Origin: Puccinellia tenuiflora
Taxonomy: Eukaryota; Streptophyta; Magnoliopsida; Poales; Poaceae
Assembly: GCA_012064385.1 (NCBI GenBank)
Contig: QRDG01000827.1
Coordinates: forward strand, 1-64,000
Direction: 5' to 3'
Length of the DNA: 64,000 nucleotides
The translations under genes and the position numbers were made by a program. The notes beneath the pieces were generated by a model. The model made no database searches and had not been told where the DNA came from. It saw only the letters and a list, made by a program, of their open reading frames with translations. Of the stretch, positions 46,514 to 57,950 are shown piece after piece; position 1 is the stretch's first letter; every line of letters begins with the position of its first letter.

Positions 46514-46682
46514 GAGGGGATCACAACAGGAGGAGAGGGGGTGTGGACGCCGGAGAGGGAGATCGCCGGCGGGGGGGCTAGAGGGAGGAGGTGCGGGGGG
46601 GGGGGGGGGAGGGAGACGCCATCGATAACCTATTTTCCCCTTACTTATATTCGAACTTAGCACGCCCTCAAGGTGTTGCTTT

Positions 46683-47519
46683 AGCTGAAACATGTGAAGA
46701 AAATCTACCTATGGAAGTGGCAAACGGTTAGTTTGGAACAAAACCAAAAGAAATTTGGCTTTTTGACGATAACCTTTAATATATTCTTGGGGATGGTGAT
46801 GTCAATGTTGTTTGTTCTGCCAGATCATGAGGTGGAATCCCAATGTCAACTGGTTGATCCCACAATGTGGAGTAAACTAAGCAGAAAAATGGGGGGGGGG
46901 GGGGGGGCACCATTCCTGTCAGGCAAAGTGGAAGAATTCAACATGATGGCATGCCTATGATCACATGATGGCATGCCTATGATCATGATGGACAAGGCTA
47001 AACCTCTATCGGAAATCAAAAACATAGGGAAGCCTATGATAGGTAAATAACATGCCATGTTTTCTCACTCCTTTGCAAGTATTTGGGGCAGAGGGATGTG
47101 TTGGGGCGTGCGGGGTGCCTTCCATGCGTGCAAAGGTGCGGGCGGCCGGCCGGCAATGAGCGTGAGCTTCATGGAGCGGGGGCTGTGGCTTCTAGCTGAG
47201 CTGCAGAGCGTGGCGGGTGTGGATCGGTCGGCTGTGGATCTGGTTGTGGGCGTGCGTCGGTGATCGAGTTCCCCGATCTGTCGGTCCTCTGGCTGCTGTC
47301 GACGGGAGCTGCTCTCCGGGCATGCGCTGTGTGAAGGGGGACGAGGATGCCGGGGCGCCGCTACTGCCGGGCTGGATCTGGGCCCGGCAGTTCTGCTGCA
47401 CGCTTTGAGGTCTACCGGAGAAGATGCAGGGCGCAGCTGGCAACGCAAACGGCCGTGCTCAGGGCTTGTGCTGCTCCACACAAAGTGGAAGCCGGGGAGG
47501 CGGTCCCGGATAGAGGCAC
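46683..47519. other. Unrecognised, GC-rich in its second half
   Basis: 46683-47050 is AT-rich with a run of 17 G at 46891-46907 and a duplicated GATGGCATGCCTATGATCA (near 46944 and 46964). 47060-47500 is GC-rich with several overlapping open frames on both strands but no recognised protein; it may be captured gene sequence inside a CACTA-like element. Confidence 0.4.
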
Positions 47520-47870
47520 TATGTCACGGTTTGAGCTTAAAGTGCCCCGAAAAGTCAATTCATTGCCCCCAATAAGTTTTGAGGGCATTTTTTCAAATGC
47601 CCAATATACTGCTGCCTCTAAAGATTTTAGGGGCAATTATTTAAAATGCCCCCAAAGCTTACCATTTAGAGGCACTTCCCAAAGTGCCCCTAAAAGTTTT
47701 AAGGGAACTTTGGCAAAGTGCCCCGAAATACTTTTAAGGGCACATTGGCAAAGTGCCTCGAATTTTTTTTAAGGCACTTTGGCAAAGGGCCCCGAAAAGT
47801 TATTATGGCATTTACCAAAACTGCCACAAAAATCATTAAGGGCACTTTGCCAATATGCCCCCGATAAGAA
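47520..47870 (+). repeat. Degenerate 35-40 bp tandem repeats, CACTA-like
   Basis: About nine units pair GGGCACTTTGGCAAAGTGCC-like words with CCTAAAAGTTTTAAG-like words, in direct and partly palindromic order. Such subterminal arrays are characteristic of CACTA (En/Spm) transposons, where they bind transposase. I found no CACTA terminus next to them, so the class is an inference. Confidence 0.55.
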
Positions 47871-49983
47871 TTACACATAATTCATCCAAATATTACACAT
47901 AAGATCTGCAATCATCCAAATATTACACATAATTCATGATCCATAAGATCCAAATCACAATCAGATGTTCATCCATTTCATCACAATTCAAAAGATCCAA
48001 CTCACAATTCATAATAGACTTACAATGGAACCTGCTGGAAACATAAAATCTGCTCACAACAACATCAAAACCTGGAGCATGTAAACCTTCTGGCAACACC
48101 ACACGAGCTTCATCAACATCTGGCTGCAGCTGAAACACCTGCCAAATGACAACATACAAGGCATCATATATAGAAGCTATAACCCTGGAACAAGTATAAC
48201 AATCAAGAAAATTCATATTAGAGCAAGAAGCAAAAGTTGCATGCAACTCCATGGTTTAGCAACCAGAAAAAAATCATACATTATAATGGTACGCAAACAA
48301 ATTTTGTAAGTTGGGAGATCATCTGCAATTACACGATGTGACTTCATCAGCTCATGATATGATACTGGAAAGGGACGAGGGTCAACATATTAAGATATCG
48401 ATGTCTTTACAATCCATCGTGTTAAGCTGAACAATAACATCTAAATATAGGTCTTATGGTGTCATCATCATAATCTGAATCTTGAATGCAGTAATGTACT
48501 TGGTGAAAATTACTACTGAATAGCAAAGAACTGAGTAAACTCAAATCCTGCTGTCTGATGCATGCTACTTAAATAAAGTTAGGACATGCCATATTCATGA
48601 ATGCCACGTATAGATTGTCCATATTCAAGCTAATATGTGTCCTCACTGAGAAACCATATACTAAAAACTGTGGTGAAACCTAAGGAAAAAAGCAAACAAC
48701 ACAATCATAGCACCTTCTCCTGCTTCTCCTTCCTTACCAGCACACCTACACTTTGAGGTCAATCACACATGACCATCTCCTCTAGTTGGTTAGATATTCT
48801 CTACCTCCAGTCCAACCTAGGGGAGGCACATGGATATCATGTCTAACCAGGGGAATTTGTCTACAATGGAACAGATTGATACAAGACATGTGATAATTTG
48901 CACATCATTTGCAAGCTGAGGCCAGTTTAACCCTTAACAACCTACAAATATGGACATAACAAATCACTACATATTTATCAGGTTATACCTAGAGGCTTTG
49001 CATTCACACCAAGCGTCAATCTGCAATCAAATGGAAACACGACATGCTACAATGAACATGCTACACGACATGCTACAATCAAATGGAAACTATTTATCAA
49101 TGCCGGCAAAAGATTTTTCCATTACTAGATAGTATCCTATAACTTTCAGACTATTAGCGACACAATCTAACATAAACTGAACTCCTTCCCTGCATTACAA
49201 CACAATCATGAGATGCATTGCATGCTAAGCTAAGAGAAAATGACTTATAACAAGTTACAGGAACCTATCGTGTAAGCACAACACATATACACTTATTGAT
49301 GGTAACAACATATTATCTTGTCACAAGAAAATAAAGAATATATAAACAAATCATACACTGTATTCTAAACATGGTATCATATGATCTTTATGCACTACAG
49401 ATTAAGCAAAGCAATCAATTAATTACCACCACAGCTCAAATATACCAAGTAGTTGTGGAAATCATCCACAACACCATAAATATGAGTGAATCATCTAAAA
49501 TTCATCTCTGAAACTAATGCATAACACATATGAGCAGTTAGCTAGTCAAACTGAAGGTTTCTTCAGTTAACACAACGGACAGTGAGGAACAGAGCTAGCA
49601 CAGCACAGCACAAGTACACGCATGAGTTCATCACCAGGATGAACTGGAACAGCAGCACAACCCCAGACCACCACAGTTCATCGTCACAACGGCCGGTCAC
49701 AGGAGTGAGCTCACCTCGAGGAGTTGTAGCCGAGGCAGAACAACGCACTGAGATGTGCGTAGTCGAGGAAGTGGTCGAAGGAGGCGCAGAAGAGGAGGCA
49801 GGCGAGTAAGTCATGCAGCCTCTTGCAGTAGACTCTTGAGCAGATATGCCTACATGGAGTTGACATGAACCCTACAACAATATTACCAATTTCAGAGAAG
49901 CTATAGAAGTAACTAACAGAAGTTCTGTAAGATAAGGCATTGTCATCTTATATCAATAATAGCTACCACCTTAAGACGGAACC
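47871..49983. other. AT-rich stretch, possible captured exons
   Basis: Mostly AT-rich with ATTACACATAATTCATCC repeats near 47870-47935. A minus-strand frame at 47923-48252 contains VDEARVVLPEGLHAPGFDVV and looks protein-like but is not recognised. Another minus-strand exon-like piece near 49710-49810 (FDHFLDYAHLSALFCLGYNS) ends at a GTGAGC donor. Both could be fragments of a host gene read on the minus strand. Confidence 0.35.
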
Positions 49984-51774
49984 TGATGCATGTAAAATGC
50001 ATACATGAACTTTGCACTATAATACTCATATTCCATTCATATTTGCATCATATAAGGGGTATATTACTATTATTTAATGATTTTTGGTAATTAATAATGA
50101 TTTCCCCTTTTATGGAATTAATCCTGCGCAGGCAGAAAACCCCTATTTGTTTCAGGGCCTTAACGACGTCATAATGAGCTATAAATTTACGGGGATCATT
50201 ATTTTGGAAGGAGGAAGACCTAGGAGCGAAAGAAGCAAGCGAACGGAGGCCGGAGGGGCAAAAGGGGGTGCCCCACGCGGCTACAGTACCAGGCCGCGTG
50301 GGCCCACCTATTTCAGCACTCGTGGCCCCGTTTGCGTCGATCCTTCGTCCAGAAGCTTCCTCGTGACCTAAAAACGCCTATATAAAGAGCCCCCCGACGT
50401 TCTCCAAAGAGAGGGCCGACACACGAGAGAAACAAGAAACAGAGACCAGGAGGCTGCAGATTGGAGGGGGAAAACTCCGGCGGAGCCCTGCCGGAGAGGT
50501 CTCCTTCTTCTCCATCGACATCTCCACCGTCTCCATGATGAAGAGGGAGTAGTCCACCTCTGGACTATGGGTTTGTGGCAGTAGCATATGTATCTCTCTA
50601 TCTCTTGAGCTTCACTAATTAGCACCGTATGAGTTGCTGAACATGATTACGGTCATCGTTGTATTACCTTTGTGGTGGATCTTTCTATGAGTTAATATAG
50701 GTTGAGATTGCAATGTTTATTTCAGTTATGAAAGTAGATGCATATTATGTACCCCGTTCTTGTATCCTTATTTTGATTAAGCATGTTTATGAGAGCGTGT
50801 GTGGGGGAACGTGTGCATTAGTTGGAGTAACGGGGGTGGTGATGTGATAAGCTGACAACTTAATATCATGATCCATTGGGTGTTTACCTTACTTTGTTGC
50901 CTTGCTAGGGATAAACCAAAATACCATGTTGCAAGGTGTGAGGAGTGACAAGCCTCTACCTAAGACTAGATCCAACATGTGTTTATTTTCACTTCATGTC
51001 ATTAATCTTAAGGCTATACTCCGAGTCATCTTAATTACTGAGGTGTATGATTTAGTTCGCATCTTGGTGGAGTATAAGTGAGACTAATAATCAAAAGGTC
51101 TCTATGTTAGGACGTGATGCCCATATAATTAGTAACATGTCATTAAACTTGTTTGCAATCTCATATGTTAATCCTATGTCTATTTGTTTGCCACACTATA
51201 TTAAAGAGAGAGTGCATTAGTGAAACCATGAACCCCGGTCCATTTTTAATCATAAGAAACAACTTTCCAACCACTTTTAAGCATGATTTACATTCGGCCA
51301 TTTTAAAATCAGAAAATACAAAAACACTTTTACTTCTTGCATTCACATATAAAAACCCCAAAAATATCATCCATCATTATTACTATCATCCTTGCATATT
51401 TACTTACCACCATTGCATATTTATTTACTGTTTTGCATCCATTATTATCTTAATATCATTCTCACACCTTGTGCTTGACAACCACTTGGTGAGGTTGAGG
51501 GCACAAAGCAATCTACTTTGTTTGCAGGAAATCTAGAGAAGGACAAGAAGATAAAGTCCCCACTACTGATTCCCCGAGAGTTCGATATTAAACCCTCGAG
51601 TCACCCTCTTGGGGAAAAAGCTTCCACTTCTACATACTCTGCACTTGGAGGCTCAACCTATCCCTAATATATTATCTTCCTTTCAGGGTATCAAGAGTAC
51701 TTGTTGGCATAGTTGAGGGAGAGGAGAACGCACTAAGGATACATAAGAAGATTCTCCCATCAACTCCGACATCA
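49984..51774 (+). repeat. Gypsy LTR, first copy (1791 bp)
   Basis: It begins TGATGCATGTAAAATGCATA and ends CTCCGACATCA. Confidence 0.88.
50378..50387 (+). promoter_or_regulatory. TATA box of the first Gypsy LTR
   Basis: CTATATAAAG precedes a GC-rich, CT-rich transcribed region. The same box is at about 55978 in the second LTR. Confidence 0.6.
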
Positions 51775-51784
51775 AGGCTTTTTC

Positions 51785-51801
51785 TGGCGCCGTTGCCGGG
51801 A
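51785..51801 (+). other. tRNA-Asp PBS with one base deleted
   Basis: TGGCGCCGTTGCCGGGA lacks one G of the 18-base site complementary to tRNA-Asp. It lies ten bases after the LTR end. Confidence 0.85.
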
Positions 51802-52101
51802 ATCATAGCTGGAAGGTTTTATCCAAGGATATCACAACAAAGTCAACTTCATCATTAACTTGTGCTAACACCTAAGCTTGTGGAGGTTGCACCTACGTGA
51901 GCATCATCTTGTCCATCTTTACCTTCAAGCATTTTATTTTGTTTTGTTATTGTCTTGCATATCATTTTTAGATTTTGGTTTGCATATTTTATTTTCAGTT
52001 TCTCATTTTGTTTTGCATTAGTTAATATGGTTTGCATTATTTAGTGTCATTTTATTTTCAGTTTTGCATAAAAATTTAAAAACACATAAAAACTTGCTAA
52101 A

Positions 52102-52587
52102 ATGGGTGATAGGACTAAGTTGTGTGACTACACAAATACTCCAAATGATCAATTTATTGCTAAGCCTATTACCACACATGAGATACAAGCTGATAGCTAT
52201 GAAGTAAGTCCTAGTTTGTTGAACTTGATAACTAGGGAGCAATTTGGTGGTAGTGCTATGGAGGATGCCTCTATGCATCTTCATGATTTTGTTGAAATCT
52301 GTGACATGCAAAAATTTAAGAATGTTGAAAGTGATGTTCTAAAACTAAAATTATTTCCTTTCTCGCTTAGAGGAAAAGCTAAGGAGTGGCTGAATTCATT
52401 ACCTACTGATAGCATTAAAACTTGGAATGATCTGAAAGAAGCTTTCATTAGAAAAAATTGTCCCTCTTTTAAAGATTGGCTACATAAAAACAAACTGACC
52501 AATTCTATGGACAATGAACAAGAAACTAGAAGTGAGGAAGTACCCCCTGTTAAAAACAAGTTTGGGTCAAAAGGAAAAGAAAGTTAA
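52102..52587 (+). pseudogene. Gypsy gag core
   Basis: A 161-residue frame starting MGDRTKLCDYTNTPNDQF. MHLHDFVEICDMQKFKNV, VLKLKLFPFSLRGKAKEWLN and SLPTDSIKTWNDLKEAFIRK match the Retrotrans_gag domain of Athila-like Gypsy elements. After RKNCPSFKDWL the expected rest of gag, including a zinc knuckle, is missing and the frame ends in a Lys/Glu-rich tail. Just before 52587 the protease frame overlaps in another register, so an internal deletion or frameshift joined the two. Packaging by this protein alone is doubtful. Confidence 0.8.
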
Positions 52588-53203
52588 AGATCCTTTGCTT
52601 GATTTAGAGAATTGTACCTTGCATGAATTAATATCTATCTTACAAAAATTTGCAAGTGATCCTTCTATTGATGTTAACCAATCTGGTTTTGGTTCCTATA
52701 TTGCTAATCATGTCTTGAAAGAAAAAATTGCTAGATACAATCAAGAAGCTATGATACCATCTAAGCTTGGGGATATATGGATCCCCAAGGTGCTAGTAAC
52801 TATTGGAAAAGAGACACACCATGCCATACTTGATCTAGGATCTAGTGTCTCTATTTTATCTAAAGAATTATATGAAGTACTTGAATTAAAGAATCTTGAA
52901 AAATGCTCTGTTGAACTTGCACTTGCTGATAATACCATTAAACGTGCTTTAGGAAAAGTAAGTGATGTTATGGTAGAGTTACATATGACTTTTGTACCTG
53001 TGGATTTTCTAATCATGGATATGGAGAATAAAACCTCTAGTCCTATTATTCTTGGAAGACCTTTTCTTCATACCACAGGGGCTATTATTGATTCAAAGGA
53101 AGGGAATGTGAAGTTTCAGTTTCCACATAAGAAATGCATGGAACACTTCCCAAGGAAGAAGGGCATAACTTTTAAGCTCCCTCATGAGCTTCATCTTCGG
53201 TAA
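52560..53203 (+). pseudogene. Gypsy retropepsin-like protease fragment
   Basis: The open frame begins at 52514 but protease-like sequence starts later. HHAILDLGSSVSIL holds the active-site Asp as D-L-G-S, where D-L-G-A is usual in Athila-type proteases; Ser at the fourth position is tolerated in other retropepsins. PVDFLIMDMENKTSSPIILG and RPFLHTTGAIID form the flap-distal, hydrophobic-Gly end of the fold. The frame closes at HELHLR with a TAA, and no RT follows within the 2.4 kb to the next LTR. It looks like an isolated protease left after loss of pol. Confidence 0.78.
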
Positions 53204-55572
53204 ACAACAAGTAAGTAAGCCTAGCTATATGGCTATAAAGAAAGCGCTTTACGGGAGGCAACCCGGTTGTTTTTATTTGGATTTTCTTTGTGTCCTCTTG
53301 CTGTAACAAGAGATTGTTTTCCTAGCTTAGTTTCTGGAATTTTTAATAAAGTGCCAAGTTTTACCTATTTTGGTTTGAAAAAGTTGCTATTTCTATTCGG
53401 AGATTTTATTCCTGCACGAAGTCTGTGCACGGTTTGATTTTTCATTACTATTATGTAACTCCGATTGAGCTGATATTTTAACTGTAACTGCAAATTTTCA
53501 TCCTCTGTATTCCTAAATGTTTTCAAAAAATTTTGATGAGTTTAAGTAGGACATAAAAATACATTTTGCTGCTGCTGTTTTTCTGGACAGATTCTGTCCC
53601 ATATTGTTTTATGCATAATTTGAACTTTTGAGTTGAATATTTTTGATCCAATTGAGTTTATGAGTAGGCATACAACATTTTACACTCTCTGATCATTCAT
53701 ATGAATTTTAGCCCATGAATTATATGCAAAAAGAAGCCTATTTGTTTATCCCTACTAATATCACCCCACAGAAAAGAAATGAGAGAAATAGTGTTTTGAA
53801 GTTTTTTCACAGGGATTGGAGGAGATGCACCATGACTTATCCAAGGATGGTGAAAACCATAAGCTTGGGGATGTGGAGAACATCCCCACTAAACCAACAT
53901 ACTCTCGGTTTGCACACGTCTAACTTCTGTTTTTCATTTGAAACACTTTATCGCATAAACTTGGAGCGTCTTTTTGTTTGTTTTTGCTTTGATTTTTATT
54001 TTGTGAGACCACCACACTATCATTTATATATGAGAAAGCTACTGGAATTATGGGTTGAAATATCTTGCATGCTTTTATTGTATTGGTAAAAGAGATGTCT
54101 AAGTTGATTTTTAATGACACATATAGTTGCATGATTTATGAGCTTCTTTATGAGTAATAATTTGCAAATGCTTTATCATGAGCTATCTTTTATTCATGTT
54201 TTAATGCTGAATGTTATTTCACTTTGTTTTACATGAATTAGTTAGTTCTATGGACACTCATGCATGCATCTAGATGGTCATCTTTCTCCCTTTTGCTATC
54301 CCAAAAATTCCAACATGTAAAAACTTGTTTCCAACACCTTCAACCAAAGTTTTTCCAGTGAGTCCACCATATATACCTATTAGCTTTATGCTATTCCAAG
54401 TATGTTTATCATGTTATTTGTGTTATCTATACCTCTAAATGAAAATGATTATGTTATTTATTGTATTGGGAAAAATTGGTTAAAAAGCTCTCGCGAACTT
54501 GATGCACACTTTATTTTTATTGCATTCAATAAACATGAACCATTGTGATTAATATTATGATGATAGTGGCTTGATAAATGTCTAAGGTTGGGAGTTAGCC
54601 CATATGTGCTGTCACATGCAAAGCTTTCAACATGTTCCATCATTTATTTAGTTGATATCATGCACTTTTGTTTATGGATGCCTATCATGATGAAATAATG
54701 TGGAAATAGAGTTAAGTTTAAATGAGTTTGTATAATTGGTTAGAGAGAAACCTGGGCCGCTAATCTAAGCCATGCATCATTCATGGTGGAAATTTACTTA
54801 CATGCTATTTTGAACTTTCTGTGATACACCCTACAATAAAAAGCTATATCAAGTGGTAAATAAAAAGGGTGTTGAGGTTGTTCATTATGTTTGTTTGTCT
54901 TGTTGTTTTGATGTGGGCTTGATCCATATCATGGGACAAGAGGTACCCCAGTTGAGGCTCTTGATGATACCATTATTACTTACAATGATAGATAACTTAA
55001 ACTTACTTTGTTTCCCAAGTTGAGTAATCATGGTGTAGGTACTTGTATTCAAGGGGCATGAGACATCTAACCTTTACTTTATCAAGGCCACTACTCATAT
55101 TTGCTTTCACAATTAACTTTAATCATTCAAGATGCTATGATAGGGGAATGAGAGCTTTACACCAAGTATTACCATTGCAATCAATAACTTAAGTAGAATA
55201 GTTTGGAGGATAGATGAAACTTATGCATGCTTTACCTCTGCTCATTTATACATCTTTTCCAAAGTGTCCACCTTTTATATTCAGATTTTCATCTACACTC
55301 TATGGACCACAAGTATGCAAAAGTAAGAACGTCCATATTACTATCTTTTATGTTACACTTTGTAAACTATCATTGAACATCCTTGCATTGAATACTTGAT
55401 ATCACTTTATAAACTGTTTGCATATTGCTACTTCTTTGAATTAATGAATCATTTGACTTTATGTAGCAGTAGCAATCATCTTCTATATCCATGTTGTTAT
55501 TATATTGCAAAGTTCATGTTAGTTTTATCACTTTCATGCTCGAGGACGAGGATGAGTTAAGCTTGGGGATGT
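53204..55572. other. Non-coding 3' interior of the Gypsy element
   Basis: AT-rich sequence with only short frames. A small open stretch at 53715-54089 has no recognised motif. The end, CTCGAGGACGAGGATGAGTT then AGCTTGGGGATG, is the purine-rich tract preceding the LTR. Pol has been lost or was never present in this family. Confidence 0.65.
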
Positions 55573-57429
55573 TGATGCATGTAAAATGCATACATGAACT
55601 TTGCACTATAATACTCATATTCCATTCATATTTGCATCATATAAGGGGTATATTACTATTATTTAATGATTTTTGGTAATTAATAATGATTTCCCCTTTT
55701 TATGGAATTAATCCTACGCCGGCACAAAACCCCTATTTCTTTCCCTATTTGTTTCAGGGCCTTAACGACGTCATAATGAGCTATAAATTTACGGGGATCA
55801 TTATTTTGGAAGGAGGAAGGCCTAGGAGCGAAAGAAGCAAGCGAACGGAGCCCGGAGGGGCAAAAGGGGGTGCCCCACGCGGCTACAGTACCAGGCCGCG
55901 TGGGCCCACCTATTTCAGCCCTCGTGGCCCCGTTTGCGTCGATCCTTCGCCCAGAAGCTTCCTCGTGACCTAAAACGCCTATATAAAGAGCCCCTCGACG
56001 TTCTCCAAAGAGAGGGCCGACACACGAGATAAACAAGAAACAGAGACCAGGAGGCTGCAGATTGGAGGGGGAAAACTCCGGTGGAGCCCTGCCGGAGAGG
56101 TCTCCTTCTTCTCCGTCGACATCTCCACCGTCTCCATGATAAAGAGGGAGTAGTCCACCTCTGAACTATGGGTTTGTGGCAGTAGCATATGTATCGCTCT
56201 CTCTCTCTTGAGCTTCACTAATTAGCACCGTATGAGCTGCTGAACATGATTATGGTCATCGTTGTATTACCTTTGTGGTGGATCTTTCTATGAGTTAATA
56301 TATGTTGAGATTGCAATGTTTATTTCAGTTATAAAAGTAGATGCATATTATGTACCCCGTTCTTGTATCCTTGTTTTGATCAAGCATGTTTATGAGAGCG
56401 TGTGTGGGGGAACGTGTGCATTAGTTGGAGTAACGGGGGTGGTGATGTGATAAGCTGACAACTTAATATCATGATCCATTGGGTGTTTACCTTACTTTGT
56501 TGCCTCACTAGGGATAAACCAAAATACCATGTTGCAAGGTGTGAGGAGTGACAAGCCTCTACCTAAGACTAGATCCAACATGTGTTTATTTTCACTTCAT
56601 GTCATTAATCTTAAGGCTATACTCTGAGTCATCTTAATTACTGAGGTGTATGATTTAGTTCGCATCTTGGTGGAGTATAAGTGAGACTAATAATCAAAAG
56701 GACTCTATGTTAGGACGTGATGCCCATATATTTAGTAACATGTCATTAAACTTGTTTGCAATCTCATATGTTAATACTATATCTATTTGTTTGCCACACT
56801 ATATTAAAGAGAGAGTGCATTTGTGAAACCATGAACCCCGGTCCATTTTTAATCATAAGAAACAACTTTCCAACCACTTTTAAGCATTATTTACATTCAG
56901 CCATTTTAAAATCAGAAAATACAAAAACACTTTTACTTCTTGCATTCACATATAAAAACCCCAAAAATATCATCCATCATTATTACTATCATCCTTGCAT
57001 ATTTACTTACCACCATTGCATATTTATTTACTGTTTTGTATCCATTATCTATACTATAATATGGGAGTTGGTACGTCCTGAGATGACCATCGCATGCACG
57101 CTGACCGTACGATCAAAATGACTCACCACCGCTCCCACTACAACCGTCCGATCGATCGTTACTTCCGATAAAAGGAAATCACAGAGGAAAGAAAGGAAAC
57201 TCCGGATTAATGACAACCAATCAATTAATCACGGGAGAAATGGAAACTACATATTAAAATCAGCCAAACAATCATGGAGAATCAAAATAATCAATCAATC
57301 GCCCCACGTAAGGAAATCCGTGGAAACAAATAAATGCCCAGGACGTAAATCTGGCAATCAAATCAATCGGGGAAAAAGAATTCTCGTAGACAAAATATCG
57401 CAAGCAATTCGGAGTCAAACAATTCCTTG

Positions 57430-57950
57430 TCGATGCCCTAATCGTAGAGCAACCGCATCCTTATGACAGGATCGAGGAGTTCGCCGGCGCATCCGTGCTG
57501 CAGCAATCGATCTAGGTTGGTCTCCTCATCTCCTTCATGTTGTGAACATTCTCTGCCCTGCCGCGTCTCTCCGCCACACCGGAAATCTCGCAAGAATTCG
57601 GCCGTTCCCGTCCTTGGCTCCCCCGGATCTAGCTACTCCTGTCTTGTTGTTGTTGAATCTGACAGCCATGGATCTCAACTGTTGCAGTTACCTCGAGCCA
57701 CCATCGCTTGTGTACTGAAGATCTCGAGGCAGAGAACCTGATCATCACTCTCCCTGTCCCACGACCTCAGCGTCACCACTTCCTGATGCTGTCTCTAGAG
57801 CAGTAGCACAACACGGCCACTGCTGCCGTCGCCTCCAGCTCCTCTTCGCCACCCCAGTACTCCCTCGACGGCACAACACATGCCTCTCCATTGCCTCCAG
57901 GACCTCCCCAATGCGGCAACGCCCAAGGTAGCTGGTCATTACAATTTTGT
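57430..57950 (+). other. Gene-like cargo in the Helitron
   Basis: GC-richer than its surroundings, with open frames on both strands and possible splice sites such as TCTAGGTTGG. No product is recognised. Helitrons often carry gene fragments, so capture is likely, but no source can be named. Confidence 0.35.

Larger units (their letters stand above)
39910..46667 (-). mobile_element. Full-length L1-type LINE
   Basis: TCAAGGTGTTGCTTT occurs at 39895-39909 and 46668-46682, a 12 to 15-bp target duplication (the last T bases overlap the tail). The 3' end is a short poly(A) tail, seen as nine T at 39907-39915 on the plus strand. Minus-strand order is 5' UTR, ORF1 (gag-like), ORF2 (endonuclease, reverse transcriptase, zf-RVT) and 3' UTR. 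At 6.76 kb it has both ORFs and appears complete at the 5' end. One TAG and one frameshift in ORF2 disable it. Unlike the LINE at 2.7-4.5 kb it has no RNase H. Confidence 0.93.

Noticed and set aside
46514..46693. N-terminal extension of LINE ORF1 starting MFQLKQHLEG
   Set aside because: The start codon lies in the target duplication and beyond, outside the element.
50084..50371. Plus-strand 95-residue frame repeated at 55686-55973
   Set aside because: It occurs in both LTR copies but changes length and sequence without a coding pattern; it is LTR transcribed sequence.
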